From Ruminococcus sp. AF31-8BH (GTDB lineage: Bacteria; Bacillota; Clostridia; Lachnospirales; Lachnospiraceae): DNA of 64,000 bases. Below, piece after piece: positions 50,170 through 58,594 of the stretch. The stretch covers positions 1 to 64,000 of the forward strand of contig NZ_QTVN01000017.1 in assembly GCF_003460605.1 (NCBI RefSeq). The letters are read 5' to 3'. A program made the translations under genes and the position numbers. Numbering within the stretch: position 1 is the first letter of the stretch; every line of letters begins with the position of its first letter. Below the pieces are notes generated by a model that worked only from the letters and a program-made list of their open reading frames with translations, was not told where the DNA came from and made no database searches.

Positions 50170-52593
50170 TTATTTATTTTCTTCGGAAGAACTGTTCTCG
50201 GCATTCTTTGCAGCTTCCTGTGCTGCAAGACGCTCCTGAACTCTCTTGCGGTTTTTCTTCTTCGGCTGAGCCTGTGCGTTGGAAGCCGGAGCACTCTGTG
50301 TATTTGCACTCTGTGCTGTCTTCTTAGCAGGTGCTGCAGCCGCTGCAGCTTTCACAGTATCCTGTCCTGCGCCGATTTTCTTTTTCATTACCAGCCACAG
50401 TGCACCTGTAATGCATACGGAAGAATATGCACCGCAGATAATACCAACCATCAATGGTGCAGCAAACTCACGGATAGAAGAAACACCCATGATATAAAGA
50501 ACTGCTACCATGATAAAGGTAGTAAGGGAAGTATAAATACTTCTGGTAAGTGTCTGTGTAATACTTCTGTTGACCACTTCCTCAATCTCATCCAGACGTC
50601 TGCTTCCGTGAAGGTTCTCACGGATACGGTCGAAGATAACGATTGTAGCATTGATAGAATAACCAACGATGGTCAGCATACAAGCGATAAAGGTATTTCC
50701 TACGGAAATTCTGGAAATCGCATAGAAGGTAAGGACAACCAGAACGTCATGGAGGAGTGCAAGTACTGCACTGCCCGCAAAGCGGATATCCTTGAAACGG
50801 AACCAGATATAAAGAAGCATGAAGATAGTAGCAACGATAACGGCAACTACTGCATCTCTTCTCATCTCATTGCTGACAGTAGCGGAAATGCTCTCTGCCT
50901 GGATCAGAGACTCATCTACATCAAACTTATCCACAAGTGCCTTGTTCAGAGCTTCACGCTCATCCAGAGTCAATGCGCGAGTCTTAATGATAACCTGCTT
51001 GGTTCCAACAACCTTGGTAGGCTGTACATTCTTATCTCCTGTTACTTCTTCTACAACAGGTGTAACCTCAGAATCAATGGTCTTAATGTCCAGATCCTCA
51101 TTAAAGGTAACATTGGTAGAAGTACCGCCTGAAAACTCAAGGCTGTAGTTCAGGGCTTTTCCGCCTGTTGTACTGTGGATCAGCATGACTGCCGGTCCTG
51201 CAAGAATCAGGATAATAGAAAGAGTAAAGCAGAATTTTCTCTTTCCAACAAAGTTGATAACCTTCTTCTCTTCTGTCTTTCCGTAAAATTTCTCATCACG
51301 TACTCCGACTGCATATAATGCATTAATCACAAGTCTGGAGAATACCAGTGCTGTGAACATGGAAACCACAATACCAAGTGCCAGAGTGTAAGCAAAGCCC
51401 TTAACAGAACCGGTACCCAGCCACATCAGCACGAATGCTGCGATCAGAGTTGTGATGTTTCCGTCAAAGATTGCAGAAAATGCTTTGGAAAATCCGGCTT
51501 TGATTGCGGCGCGCACGGTAGAGCCTGCGCCGATTTCCTCACGGATACGTGCATAAATAATAACGTTGGCATCTACTGCCATACCAATGCCCAGGATGAT
51601 ACCTGCAATACCCGGAAGCGTAAGGGTAATGTCAAATGCATTTAAGGTAAGCAGAATAGTTGCTGTATAGAAAATCAGGGATAAGCCTGCAACCGCACCA
51701 GGTACACGGTAAGCAATGATCATGAACAAAATGACGATGATCAGACCGATCATACCTGCGATAAGGCTGGTGGAAATTGCTTCCTCACCAAGCTGTGCTG
51801 CTACAACACTGGAACGAAGCTCTGTAAGCTCAAGGCTAAGAGAACCGATACGAATATAGGAAGCAAGCTCCTGCGCTCTCTCAACACTTTCCATACCGCT
51901 GATCTGTGCCTTACCGCCTGTGATGGCTTCATTTACTCTTGGAGCACTTAATACGCCGTTATCATAAATGATGGCGATCTGTTTGCCTACATTGTTCTGG
52001 GTAGCTTCTGCAAATTTGGTCTTTCCTTCATCTGTAAGAGTCAGGTCAACTACATATTCCCTGCTGCTGGAATTCTGCTGCTGGATCGCACCGCCTGTAG
52101 CATCTGCCACGTCAGTACCTTCCAGTACCACACAGCCTGCCTCACGGATTTCATCCAGGCTTCTTGCCAGGGAGTATCCGGTCTCGCTGTTAGCATCAGT
52201 CTGGAAGTTTGCGTTTCCGTCCTCATCCTGCTGTGTGATAAAGCAAAGGGAACCTGGCTGGCCAAGTTCTTCCAGAATGGCATTTGCATCTGTTACACCC
52301 GGAATTTCAACATTGATACGGTCGGAGCCTTCCTGGTATACCTGTGCTTCTGTGCTGTACTGTTCAACACGTTTCTGCAGCTTGTAGACAGTATCCTTCA
52401 TGTCCTCACTGCTTGGGTCGCTGTCTTTTGCCTGATAGGTAATGCTCACACCACCGGCCAGATCAAGTCCGGTCTTAATGTTCTTCGCAGCTCCGGTTCC
52501 TGTAGGACCGATGCCTACTGCGGCTGTAAAGCAGAAAAACACTGTGATGATGGCAGTCAGAATCAGGACTAAGATTCCTCTTGATTTTTTCAT
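50170..52593 (-). CDS. secDF: Fused protein-export membrane protein SecDF
   Basis: An 807-residue fusion of SecD (about 1-440) and SecF (about 440-740), the proton-driven accessory of the Sec translocon. SecD features include KTGLDLAGGVSITYQ near the N-terminus and PGIAGIILGIGMAVDANVII (the conserved aspartate helix). SecF features include NYSLEFSGGTSTNVTF and TIVGYSINATIVIFDRIREN. I count twelve membrane helices. The C-terminal 70 residues are an alanine/lysine/glutamine-rich tail (AAAAAAPAKKTAQSANTQ) with no fold. The gene follows the SCIFF maturase, a linkage seen across Clostridia, and may help export the mature peptide, which is inference. Confidence 0.96.
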   Translation of the reverse strand: MKKSRGILVLILTAIITVFFCFTAAVGIGPTGTGAAKNIKTGLDLAGGVSITYQAKDSDPSSEDMKDTVYKLQKRVEQYSTEAQVYQEGSDRINVEIPGVTDANAILEELGQPGSLCFITQQDEDGNANFQTDANSETGYSLARSLDEIREAGCVVLEGTDVADATGGAIQQQNSSSREYVVDLTLTDEGKTKFAEATQNNVGKQIAIIYDNGVLSAPRVNEAITGGKAQISGMESVERAQELASYIRIGSLSLELTELRSSVVAAQLGEEAISTSLIAGMIGLIIVILFMIIAYRVPGAVAGLSLIFYTATILLTLNAFDITLTLPGIAGIILGIGMAVDANVIIYARIREEIGAGSTVRAAIKAGFSKAFSAIFDGNITTLIAAFVLMWLGTGSVKGFAYTLALGIVVSMFTALVFSRLVINALYAVGVRDEKFYGKTEEKKVINFVGKRKFCFTLSIILILAGPAVMLIHSTTGGKALNYSLEFSGGTSTNVTFNEDLDIKTIDSEVTPVVEEVTGDKNVQPTKVVGTKQVIIKTRALTLDEREALNKALVDKFDVDESLIQAESISATVSNEMRRDAVVAVIVATIFMLLYIWFRFKDIRFAGSAVLALLHDVLVVLTFYAISRISVGNTFIACMLTIVGYSINATIVIFDRIRENLHGSRRLDEIEEVVNRSITQTLTRSIYTSLTTFIMVAVLYIMGVSSIREFAAPLMVGIICGAYSSVCITGALWLVMKKKIGAGQDTVKAAAAAAPAKKTAQSANTQSAPASNAQAQPKKKNRKRVQERLAAQEAAKNAENSSSEENK

Positions 52594-52665
52594 TGTTCTG
52601 TCCCTTCTTTTTGGTTTTTCGCAAAAGCAGGGCTGACAGAAATCTTCGCAGCTGGCGAAGAGCTA

Positions 52666-54033
52666 TCAGTCTTCTGCCAGTGCGGCTTTTATCATGATGG
52701 CGCACTCCACACGCTTCCTCTGGAGTTCACATCCGATTTCATAATTACTTCTGATATCCTGATGAGCATGATATCCGTTGGCTGCACACCCGCCGCTGCA
52801 GTAGAATCTTGCAAAGCATTCCTTGCAGGCTGGCTTGGTATAAACATTGCATCCGCCAAATTCCTTCTGGATGTCTGTCCTTACCAGTCCATCGTCTACA
52901 TTTCCCATCAGATATTCTTCTTCACCAACAAACTGATGACAAGGATAAAAATCTCCCCACGGAGTTACAGCAAGATACTCTGTACCGCTTCCGCATCCGG
53001 AAAGTCTCTTATATACACACGGACCACCGGTAAGATCAATCATAAAGTGGAAGAAGTTAAAGCCTTTGCCTTCCTTCTCGCGTTTGATCATCTCTTTGGC
53101 AAGGAGGTCATATTCTTCCATAATCTTCGGCAAGTCCTCCTCACGAAGTGCGTATTCCTCTGCAGGATCAGCTACCACCGGTTCCACAGAAATCTGCTTG
53201 AAGCCAAGATCTGCAAGATGAAGCACATCCTTGGAGAAATCAAGATTATGATGAGTAAAGGTTCCTCTTACATAATACTTGTCCTGATTTCTGGATTCTG
53301 CAAACTTCTGGAACTTAGGCATAATAAGATCATAGCTGCCGGCACCTTTGCGGAACGGGCGCATGAAATCATGAACCTCCTTGCGGCCGTCAACACTGAG
53401 GACCACATTTCCCATTTCTTTGTTACAGAATTCCATTACCTCATCGTTGAGCAAGACACCGTTGGTGGTAAGGGTAAAGCGGAATTTCTTATTATGGATT
53501 TTCTCCTGCTCGCGGCCATATGCTACCAGATCTTTTACAACCTGCCAGTTCATAAGCGGCTCGCCGCCGAAAAAGTCAACCTCCAGATTGTGCCTGGAGC
53601 CCGAATTGGCGATAAGGAAATCCAATGCCTTCTTGCCCACCTCAAAAGACATAAGGGCACGTCTTCCGTGATATTCCCCTTCTTCTGCGAAGCAGTAACG
53701 GCAGGCAAGATTACAGTCATGTGCAATGTGCAGGCAGAGGGCTTTCACCACTGTCTGACGGTTCTTTGTAAATGCATCAATGGCATTCTCGTATACATCC
53801 TTTGTGAAAAGCATGCCTTCTTCCCTCAGCTTCTCACATTCTGCCACTGATGTCCTAATATCTTCCTCTGAAAACTGATTTCCCAGTTTTCCTACAATGG
53901 CTGCTGCGTCAAGGCCTTCTTCCATATAAGGAAGCACTTCATAGGTGACCTCGTCCACAACATGGATACATCCGCTGTTAATGTCCAGCACAATGTTATA
54001 GCCATTGTTCTGATAACGGTGAATCAGACTCAT
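52666..54033 (-). CDS. scfB: SCIFF peptide radical SAM maturase
   Basis: Radical SAM/SPASM enzyme that makes thioether links in the SCIFF peptide. The N-terminal precursor-recognition (RRE-like) part reads IHRYQNNGYNIVLDINSGCI to about residue 80. The SAM cluster motif CNLACRYC is near residues 107-114, with GGEP in DFFGGEPLMNW. The C-terminal SPASM region holds many cysteines for two further Fe-S clusters (CVYKRLSGCGSG, FYPCHQF, then CNVYTKPACKECFARFYCSGGC). ATG 54033 is chosen because it has AAAGGA 9 bases upstream and begins the homology; ATG 54051 is possible and gives 461 residues. scfA lies just upstream and secDF downstream. Confidence 0.96.
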   Translation of the reverse strand: MSLIHRYQNNGYNIVLDINSGCIHVVDEVTYEVLPYMEEGLDAAAIVGKLGNQFSEEDIRTSVAECEKLREEGMLFTKDVYENAIDAFTKNRQTVVKALCLHIAHDCNLACRYCFAEEGEYHGRRALMSFEVGKKALDFLIANSGSRHNLEVDFFGGEPLMNWQVVKDLVAYGREQEKIHNKKFRFTLTTNGVLLNDEVMEFCNKEMGNVVLSVDGRKEVHDFMRPFRKGAGSYDLIMPKFQKFAESRNQDKYYVRGTFTHHNLDFSKDVLHLADLGFKQISVEPVVADPAEEYALREEDLPKIMEEYDLLAKEMIKREKEGKGFNFFHFMIDLTGGPCVYKRLSGCGSGTEYLAVTPWGDFYPCHQFVGEEEYLMGNVDDGLVRTDIQKEFGGCNVYTKPACKECFARFYCSGGCAANGYHAHQDIRSNYEIGCELQRKRVECAIMIKAALAED

Positions 54034-54068
54034 GTTATTATATCCTTTCATTTTTCCTATTGCATGAA

Positions 54069-54096
54069 TAAGCAGCGGCTGTTACACCGCTGCTTA
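54069..54096 (-). promoter_or_regulatory. Attenuator hairpin between scfA and scfB
   Basis: Perfect 10-bp stem TAAGCAGCGG (54069-54078) / CCGCTGCTTA (54087-54096), 8-base loop, with no T-run on the minus strand. It likely protects the scfA end of the mRNA or lowers read-through so that precursor peptide exceeds enzyme. Confidence 0.65.
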
Positions 54097-54135
54097 CATA
54101 CGTTTCCAGCTGCTTTAAATAGAAATGTCTCCTAC

Positions 54136-54276
54136 TTATTTGTTCTCGCAGCTCTGGTTTCCTACTGTACAGGATGTCTTGCATGCGGACTGACATGATG
54201 TCTGGCACTCGCCGCATCCGCCCTTCTTTACAGTGTTCTGCAGATTCTTTGTATTTAATGTTTTGATATGCTGCAT
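54136..54276 (-). CDS. scfA: SCIFF (six-cysteine) ranthipeptide precursor
   Basis: A 46-residue peptide, too short for many gene finders. It opens MQHIKTLNTKNLQNTVKKGG, the leader. The core then has six cysteines at positions 21, 24, 28, 32, 36 and 43 (CGECQTSCQSACKTSC, then NQSCENK at the end), the six-cysteines-in-forty-five arrangement that defines the family. The maturase joins cysteine sulfurs to nearby residues, often a threonine, giving thioether cross-links. ATG 54276 has AAGGAGG 8 bases upstream. Nearly every clostridial genome has one, and a role in quorum sensing or physiology has been proposed. It is followed by an attenuator hairpin and scfB. Confidence 0.97.
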   Translation of the reverse strand: MQHIKTLNTKNLQNTVKKGGCGECQTSCQSACKTSCTVGNQSCENK

Positions 54277-54309
54277 GATATAGCCTCCTTATGTATATTA
54301 TCTTCGCCT

Positions 54310-54338
54310 AGTATATCATATTTTTTTTTATTTTTAAA
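54310..54338 (-). promoter_or_regulatory. Promoter of scfA
   Basis: Minus strand: extended -10 TG-A-TATACT (-10 at 54310-54315), 17-base A-rich spacer, weak -35 TTTAAA (54333-54338). A long A-tract upstream may act as an UP element. The transcript would start about 30 bases before scfA, independent of the upstream membrane-protein gene. Confidence 0.55.
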
Positions 54339-54347
54339 GTATTTTTT

Positions 54348-54698
54348 TCACGAAAGCATTCCTCCCAGTGCGCCGCCCCCAAGACACATGAAAAATGTGG
54401 TCACAGCGTGCATCAGGCTCATATCCCATTTGCCTTTTACCGCAAAGGAGACCGTAATCAGAAGAAGGTAATAAAAGACTCCTACCAGGATTCCCCAGAG
54501 ATATTTGTCCTTTCTTATGATTTTGCCTGCCATAAAGCCTCCAAGCAGACAGGACAGGATATACACCGCCACAATCCCGGCGGATACCGGCTTTTCCCCC
54601 AAGTCAAACTGAAACAGAAGAAACGCCAGAAGCAGCAGGAAAATTCCTGTTACTGCATAAGAAAAAAGCAGTGATCTCAAAATCGCTCTTACTTTCAT
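54348..54698 (-). CDS. TIGR04086-family small membrane protein
   Basis: A 116-residue protein with four hydrophobic helices: LFSYAVTGIFLLLLAFLLF, AGIVAVYILSCLLGGFMAG, LWGILVGVFYYLLLITVSF and TTFFMCLGGGALGGML. The KPVSAGIVAVYILSCLLGGF and GGALGG endings match the TIGR04086 family as I remember it, found beside SCIFF genes and yajC in Clostridia; no function is known. It lies 71 bases upstream of scfA on the same strand. Its ribosome-binding site AGGAGG (54708-54713) is buried in the terminator hairpin of the upstream gene, so its translation may be controlled by that structure. Confidence 0.85.
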   Translation of the reverse strand: MKVRAILRSLLFSYAVTGIFLLLLAFLLFQFDLGEKPVSAGIVAVYILSCLLGGFMAGKIIRKDKYLWGILVGVFYYLLLITVSFAVKGKWDMSLMHAVTTFFMCLGGGALGGMLS

Positions 54699-54736
54699 AA
54701 AAACAGCCCTCCTATATGGAATATATGGGAGGGCTG
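54699..54736 (-). terminator. Terminator of the surface-protein gene, overlapping the next ribosome-binding site
   Basis: Stem CAGCCCTCC (54704-54712) with GGAGGGCTG (54728-54736), with inner TATAT/ATATA pairing. On the minus strand TTTTT runs straight into the ATG of the TIGR04086 gene, and the 3' arm contains that gene's AGGAGG. Confidence 0.85.
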
Positions 54737-54773
54737 CTGTGGTTATTCGCCTGTAAGCTTATTCATTTTCTTT

Positions 54774-56819
54774 TTATTCATTTTCTTTTCTGCGGATGCC
54801 AAATACGGCTGCCACCATTCCAGCTGCTGTCATCAGCAGAAGGACAAATGGAAGGACTGTAGTCTCATCACCGGTTTTAACTGCGTTGGATGTCTGGATC
54901 TGTCCGTTATTGTTTGCAGTGCTGTCGGAGGACTGGCTGTTTCCATTGCTGGAACTGCTTCCGTTTGCAGAAGAGGTTCCGCCAGTTCCTGTGCTGCTGT
55001 TTCCACTATTTCCGGAAGTGCTGTTTGCATCGGAAGTATTTCCTGTGTTTCCAGATGTGCTGGTATTTCCGGAATTATCAGCTGTGCCAATTGTACTGGA
55101 TGCTGAACCGCCATTGCTGCTGTCTGTTCCGGTTCCGGCTGTTCCATCAGTGCCGGTTCCTGTGGTTCCGTTTGTACCAGTCGTTCCGCTTGTTCCACCA
55201 ATTCCTGCACCTGCGGTTCCGGTAACGGATGGGGATGGTGTCGGTGTTCCGCTGATAGTCACGGTAGGTGTGGGAGTCGGAGTTCCGTTATCTCCATAAG
55301 CGCCGTTGGCGATCTCATCTCCGATGATCGGGCGGAAGCCTGCAATTCCAAATGGGCTGAAGGAATGGGTACTGAATACCATTGTGCTTCCATTCACGCT
55401 TGGAACGATTGTCTCTGTTGCACCGTTGGCAAGCAGATGCTCGATGGAATACTCATAGCCCTCTTTTACCGGAATGGTAACACTTACATACTGGCCATCC
55501 GGAATCTCGTACTCGGTATTGTTCTTCAGATCCCATAATTTAAACTCATAGGACTGGAAAATATTGGCTTTCTCTTCGTTCTTGAATTCGTAGCTCTCGC
55601 CGCTTTCCACCTGGAACTGTACATACCACGGAAGGTCAATGCCAGATACGGTAATGCCCTCGCAGGTATGGTTCTCTGCGGCTCTTGCAGCCTGCTCTTC
55701 CTCTGTCAGATCGTCCTCTGCGGTATTCGGTCTCGTGTCAGAAACAGTGAAATCTGCCGGATTGTCAAAAATATTTTTCTCATCGGAAGAAGTATCTTCC
55801 TCTGTAGCTTCGTCCGTATTCTCAGATGGCTCCACTTCATCCAGCACAGTTGCTCCTGGCATAAGGTCTCCGAATTTATCGTTCAGCATTCCGCCTGCGC
55901 TTTCATTCTGGGCGGTATCCTCTGCCGGCACCTCGGAAGCTGCAGGTTCTTCGGCCTGATCCGGTGTGCTGTCTTCTTCAGCTGCTTCTGTAATCTTAGC
56001 GGAGGTGTCCTCTTTGGTCTCTTCACCGGAAGCAGCTGTCAGTGCATTGTCAGCTTCTGTCTCATCTGGCAGGATTGCATCTGCAGCGGACGGAGCTTCT
56101 GTAACAGGCGCATCCTTTAAAAGATCGTCTGCGGTATTTCCTGCCTTCTCTGCGGTATCAGCGTTCTCCGGCTGGTCAGCTTTGTCGGAGTTCCCGGTAT
56201 CCTCTGTACTGTCGGAAGCTGCCGGAACATCCGGGTTCTCTGCCGCTGGCTCCTGGGACGGAGTCTCTGCTGGAGTCTCTGTCGGTGTTTCCGCAGGGGC
56301 TGCTTCCTCCGGGTTCTGGGTTTCTCCTGCATTTTCTGCCGGAGCCTGGGTATCAGAAGAACCATTCTCCTGGGATTCCCCGGCAGACGGAGTCTCTGCC
56401 GTGTCTGATGAATCCTGAGTATCATCAGCGGTATCCTCCAGACTGCTTACCACAACATTGACGGTGCCTTTGACAACCTTCTTCTGGGCATCCCATCCCG
56501 GAAGATAAGAAAGATCTACATTCTCAGCCGGCTTAAAGATTACTTCGCAGGCCTGCACTCTCTTATCCGGTACGAAGGTTCCATCCGCCCAGGAAAGAGT
56601 TCCGTAGTCGCTCTTTGGCAGTGCCACCTGAGAAAGGGCTGCCGGCTGGTCAATGGTTACATTATCTGGAATAAGACTGGATGTCTCAAGATTCGCTTCA
56701 ATATTTCCAATTTCTGCAAGGACCGGATAAACCTGTCCTGTCATCAGCACTGCTGTCATGGCAGCTGCTGCAAGTAGTGATACACTTTTTCTGTACATAA
56801 CGTTTTTTTTCTTCTTCAT
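54774..56819 (-). CDS. Large surface-anchored protein with low-complexity linkers
   Basis: A 681-residue exported protein. Signal peptide SLLAAAAMTAVLMTGQVYPVLAE ends near residue 36. An Ig-like or BIG-like N-terminal domain (about 40-125) is followed by a 240-residue E/A/T/P/S-rich linker (APAETPTETPAETPSQEP), a second folded part (about 385-505, around GITVSGIDLPWYVQFQVESG), and a 130-residue G/T/S/N-rich linker. The C-terminus is a wall-sorting signal: VKTGD near residue 645, a hydrophobic helix (VLPFVLLLMTAAGMVAAVFG) and RRKENE. The SD is AGAGGTG. The target of the folded domains is unknown. No sortase gene is in the window. Confidence 0.82.
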   Translation of the reverse strand: MKKKKNVMYRKSVSLLAAAAMTAVLMTGQVYPVLAEIGNIEANLETSSLIPDNVTIDQPAALSQVALPKSDYGTLSWADGTFVPDKRVQACEVIFKPAENVDLSYLPGWDAQKKVVKGTVNVVVSSLEDTADDTQDSSDTAETPSAGESQENGSSDTQAPAENAGETQNPEEAAPAETPTETPAETPSQEPAAENPDVPAASDSTEDTGNSDKADQPENADTAEKAGNTADDLLKDAPVTEAPSAADAILPDETEADNALTAASGEETKEDTSAKITEAAEEDSTPDQAEEPAASEVPAEDTAQNESAGGMLNDKFGDLMPGATVLDEVEPSENTDEATEEDTSSDEKNIFDNPADFTVSDTRPNTAEDDLTEEEQAARAAENHTCEGITVSGIDLPWYVQFQVESGESYEFKNEEKANIFQSYEFKLWDLKNNTEYEIPDGQYVSVTIPVKEGYEYSIEHLLANGATETIVPSVNGSTMVFSTHSFSPFGIAGFRPIIGDEIANGAYGDNGTPTPTPTVTISGTPTPSPSVTGTAGAGIGGTSGTTGTNGTTGTGTDGTAGTGTDSSNGGSASSTIGTADNSGNTSTSGNTGNTSDANSTSGNSGNSSTGTGGTSSANGSSSSNGNSQSSDSTANNNGQIQTSNAVKTGDETTVLPFVLLLMTAAGMVAAVFGIRRKENE

Positions 56820-57203
56820 CCTGGCACCTCTGTTGTATGTATATATAAAATTATATTTATCATCAATGGAACGGTGTGTTTCTGCCTGATCCGGCAGAAC
56901 ATTTATGTTTTTTTGCGCCCATATTTATACTATATCAAATCTTTACTCTTTTGTAAATGTTTTGTAACATTTTATTTTATTTTCTACCAAATCGAATTAT
57001 AACACAGTTCCCGTTTTTTCGACACCCCTAAATTCTACTTTTTTACATATACTTTTACATTTTGTTAAAGCTGGCTTTTTCGTTTGTCTTCCAGTCCGGA
57101 TGTTTTCCTAAAGTCATTTATTGCCAACATTTTTTCCTTGCTTTTTCCCACTGAATCATGTATATTTTTCTTATTATAATTATCAAAAAGGAGTGAATAT
57201 AGT
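56820..57203. promoter_or_regulatory. Divergent promoter region of the surface-protein and CNNM genes
   Basis: Minus strand, for the surface protein: -35 TTTACA (56952-56957), 17-base spacer, -10 TATAGT (56929-56934). Its leader of about 105 bases contains a 7-bp hairpin TTCTGCC/GGCAGAA (56880-56899). Plus strand, for the CNNM gene: a TATAAT (57174-57179) lies 24 bases before the TTG start, with no convincing -35. No gene is seen in the AT-rich remainder. Confidence 0.6.
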
Positions 57204-58490
57204 TTGGATTCAAGTGTCCCTATACAGGCGGTCACCATACTGATTCTGGTGTTGCTGTCCGCCTTCTTTTCCTCTGCGGAGACGTCTATGACAGCTGCCA
57301 ACCGCATTCGGATCCATTCCCTTGCAGAGCAGGGGAACAAGCGGGCCATTACGTTAGAGAAGGTTATTTCCAACTCCAACAAGATGCTCAGCACCATATT
57401 AATTGGTAACAATATTGTAAACATTGCGGCATCTTCCCTTGCCACTACCTTTACTATGAAGGTGTTCGGAAGCATGTACATCGGTGTCGCCACAGGTGTT
57501 ATGACTCTGCTAGTGCTGCTTTTCGGCGAGATCACCCCCAAGACCATTGCCACCCTTAAGGCCGATGACCTGGCACTTACCTATGCAAGACCGATTTATG
57601 CACTGATGGTGGTGCTCACCCCTGTCATCTACATTGTAGGGAAATTAGCCAACGGCATTCTTTTTGTTCTCCGTGTTGATCCCAATGCCAAGAGGGACAC
57701 CATCACCGAGCACGAGCTTCGTTCCATGGTAAATGTAGGCCAGGAAAACGGCGTGATCGAGCGGGAAGAAAAGCAGATGATCTACAATGTGTTTGATTTC
57801 GGTGACTCTGCCGCCAAGGATGTGATGATTCCCAGAATTGACATGACCTTTATTGAGGTAAACTCCACTTACCAGGAGCTGATGGATATTTTCAAGGAAG
57901 ACATGCACACCCGTTTCCCAGTTTATGAGGACAATACAGACAATGTAATCGGGATTATCAACATCAAGGATCTGCTTCTCTACCCGGAGAATGAGCAGTT
58001 TTCCATCCGGAAAATTCTCCGTGAGCCTTATTTTACCTATGAATATAAGCGTACCACAGATCTGATGATGGAGATGCGCAAGGCTTCCGTGAACCTTGCC
58101 ATTGTACTGGATGAATATGGTTCCACAGCCGGACTGGTCACATTGGAGGACCTGCTGGAAGAAATTGTTGGGGAGATCCGGGATGAGTATGACGAGGATG
58201 AAGAAGAGCCGATCTGTGAAATCCAGCCTGGAAGAGAATATCAGGTGCTTGGTTCTGCCAAGTTAAGCGACCTGAACGAAGCCCTTGGAACCAAACTGGA
58301 ATCGGAAGACTATGATTCCGTCGGCGGCTACATTATCGAGCAGCTGGACTGCCTGCCCCGTGAAGGCGAATCCGTCACTCTGGAAGACGGTATGCGGCTG
58401 GTTGTAGAAGCCCTCGACAAGAACCGCATTGAGCTGGTTCATATCTGGCTGCCGGAACGCAAAAAGACCGATGAGAACCAAGAAGACTGA
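57204..58490 (+). CDS. CNNM/CorC-type transporter (hemolysin family, CBS domains)
   Basis: A 428-residue membrane protein with an N-terminal CNNM domain (three to four helices, including ILILVLLSAFFSSAETSMTAANRIRI, then LVLLFGEITPKTIA with the family's FGEI-PK text), two CBS domains (around DVMIPRIDMTFIEVN, RFPVYEDNTDNVIGIINIKDLL and LDEYGSTAGLVTLEDLLEEIVGEI), and a C-terminal CorC_HlyC domain. Such proteins move Mg2+ or Co2+ and bind nucleotides through CBS. The old hemolysin label is historical. The start is TTG 57204 with AAAAAGGAG 10 bases upstream. It is monocistronic, with a bidirectional terminator after it. Confidence 0.93.
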   Translation: MDSSVPIQAVTILILVLLSAFFSSAETSMTAANRIRIHSLAEQGNKRAITLEKVISNSNKMLSTILIGNNIVNIAASSLATTFTMKVFGSMYIGVATGVMTLLVLLFGEITPKTIATLKADDLALTYARPIYALMVVLTPVIYIVGKLANGILFVLRVDPNAKRDTITEHELRSMVNVGQENGVIEREEKQMIYNVFDFGDSAAKDVMIPRIDMTFIEVNSTYQELMDIFKEDMHTRFPVYEDNTDNVIGIINIKDLLLYPENEQFSIRKILREPYFTYEYKRTTDLMMEMRKASVNLAIVLDEYGSTAGLVTLEDLLEEIVGEIRDEYDEDEEEPICEIQPGREYQVLGSAKLSDLNEALGTKLESEDYDSVGGYIIEQLDCLPREGESVTLEDGMRLVVEALDKNRIELVHIWLPERKKTDENQED

Positions 58491-58532
58491 TCATATCCCG
58501 ATACACGATCCACAATTATATATTTAAAATGC

Positions 58533-58577
58533 AAAAAATCCGAACCCCTTTCGATTAAAATGGGGATTCGGATTTTT
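58533..58577. terminator. Bidirectional terminator after the CNNM gene
   Basis: Arms AAAATCCGAA-C-CCC and GGGG-A-TTCGGATTTT (58535-58548 and 58562-58576) form a stem with flanking A and T tracts, serving the convergent genes ending at 58490 and 58595. Confidence 0.88.
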
Positions 58578-58594
58578 GTTTTCGAAATCACATT

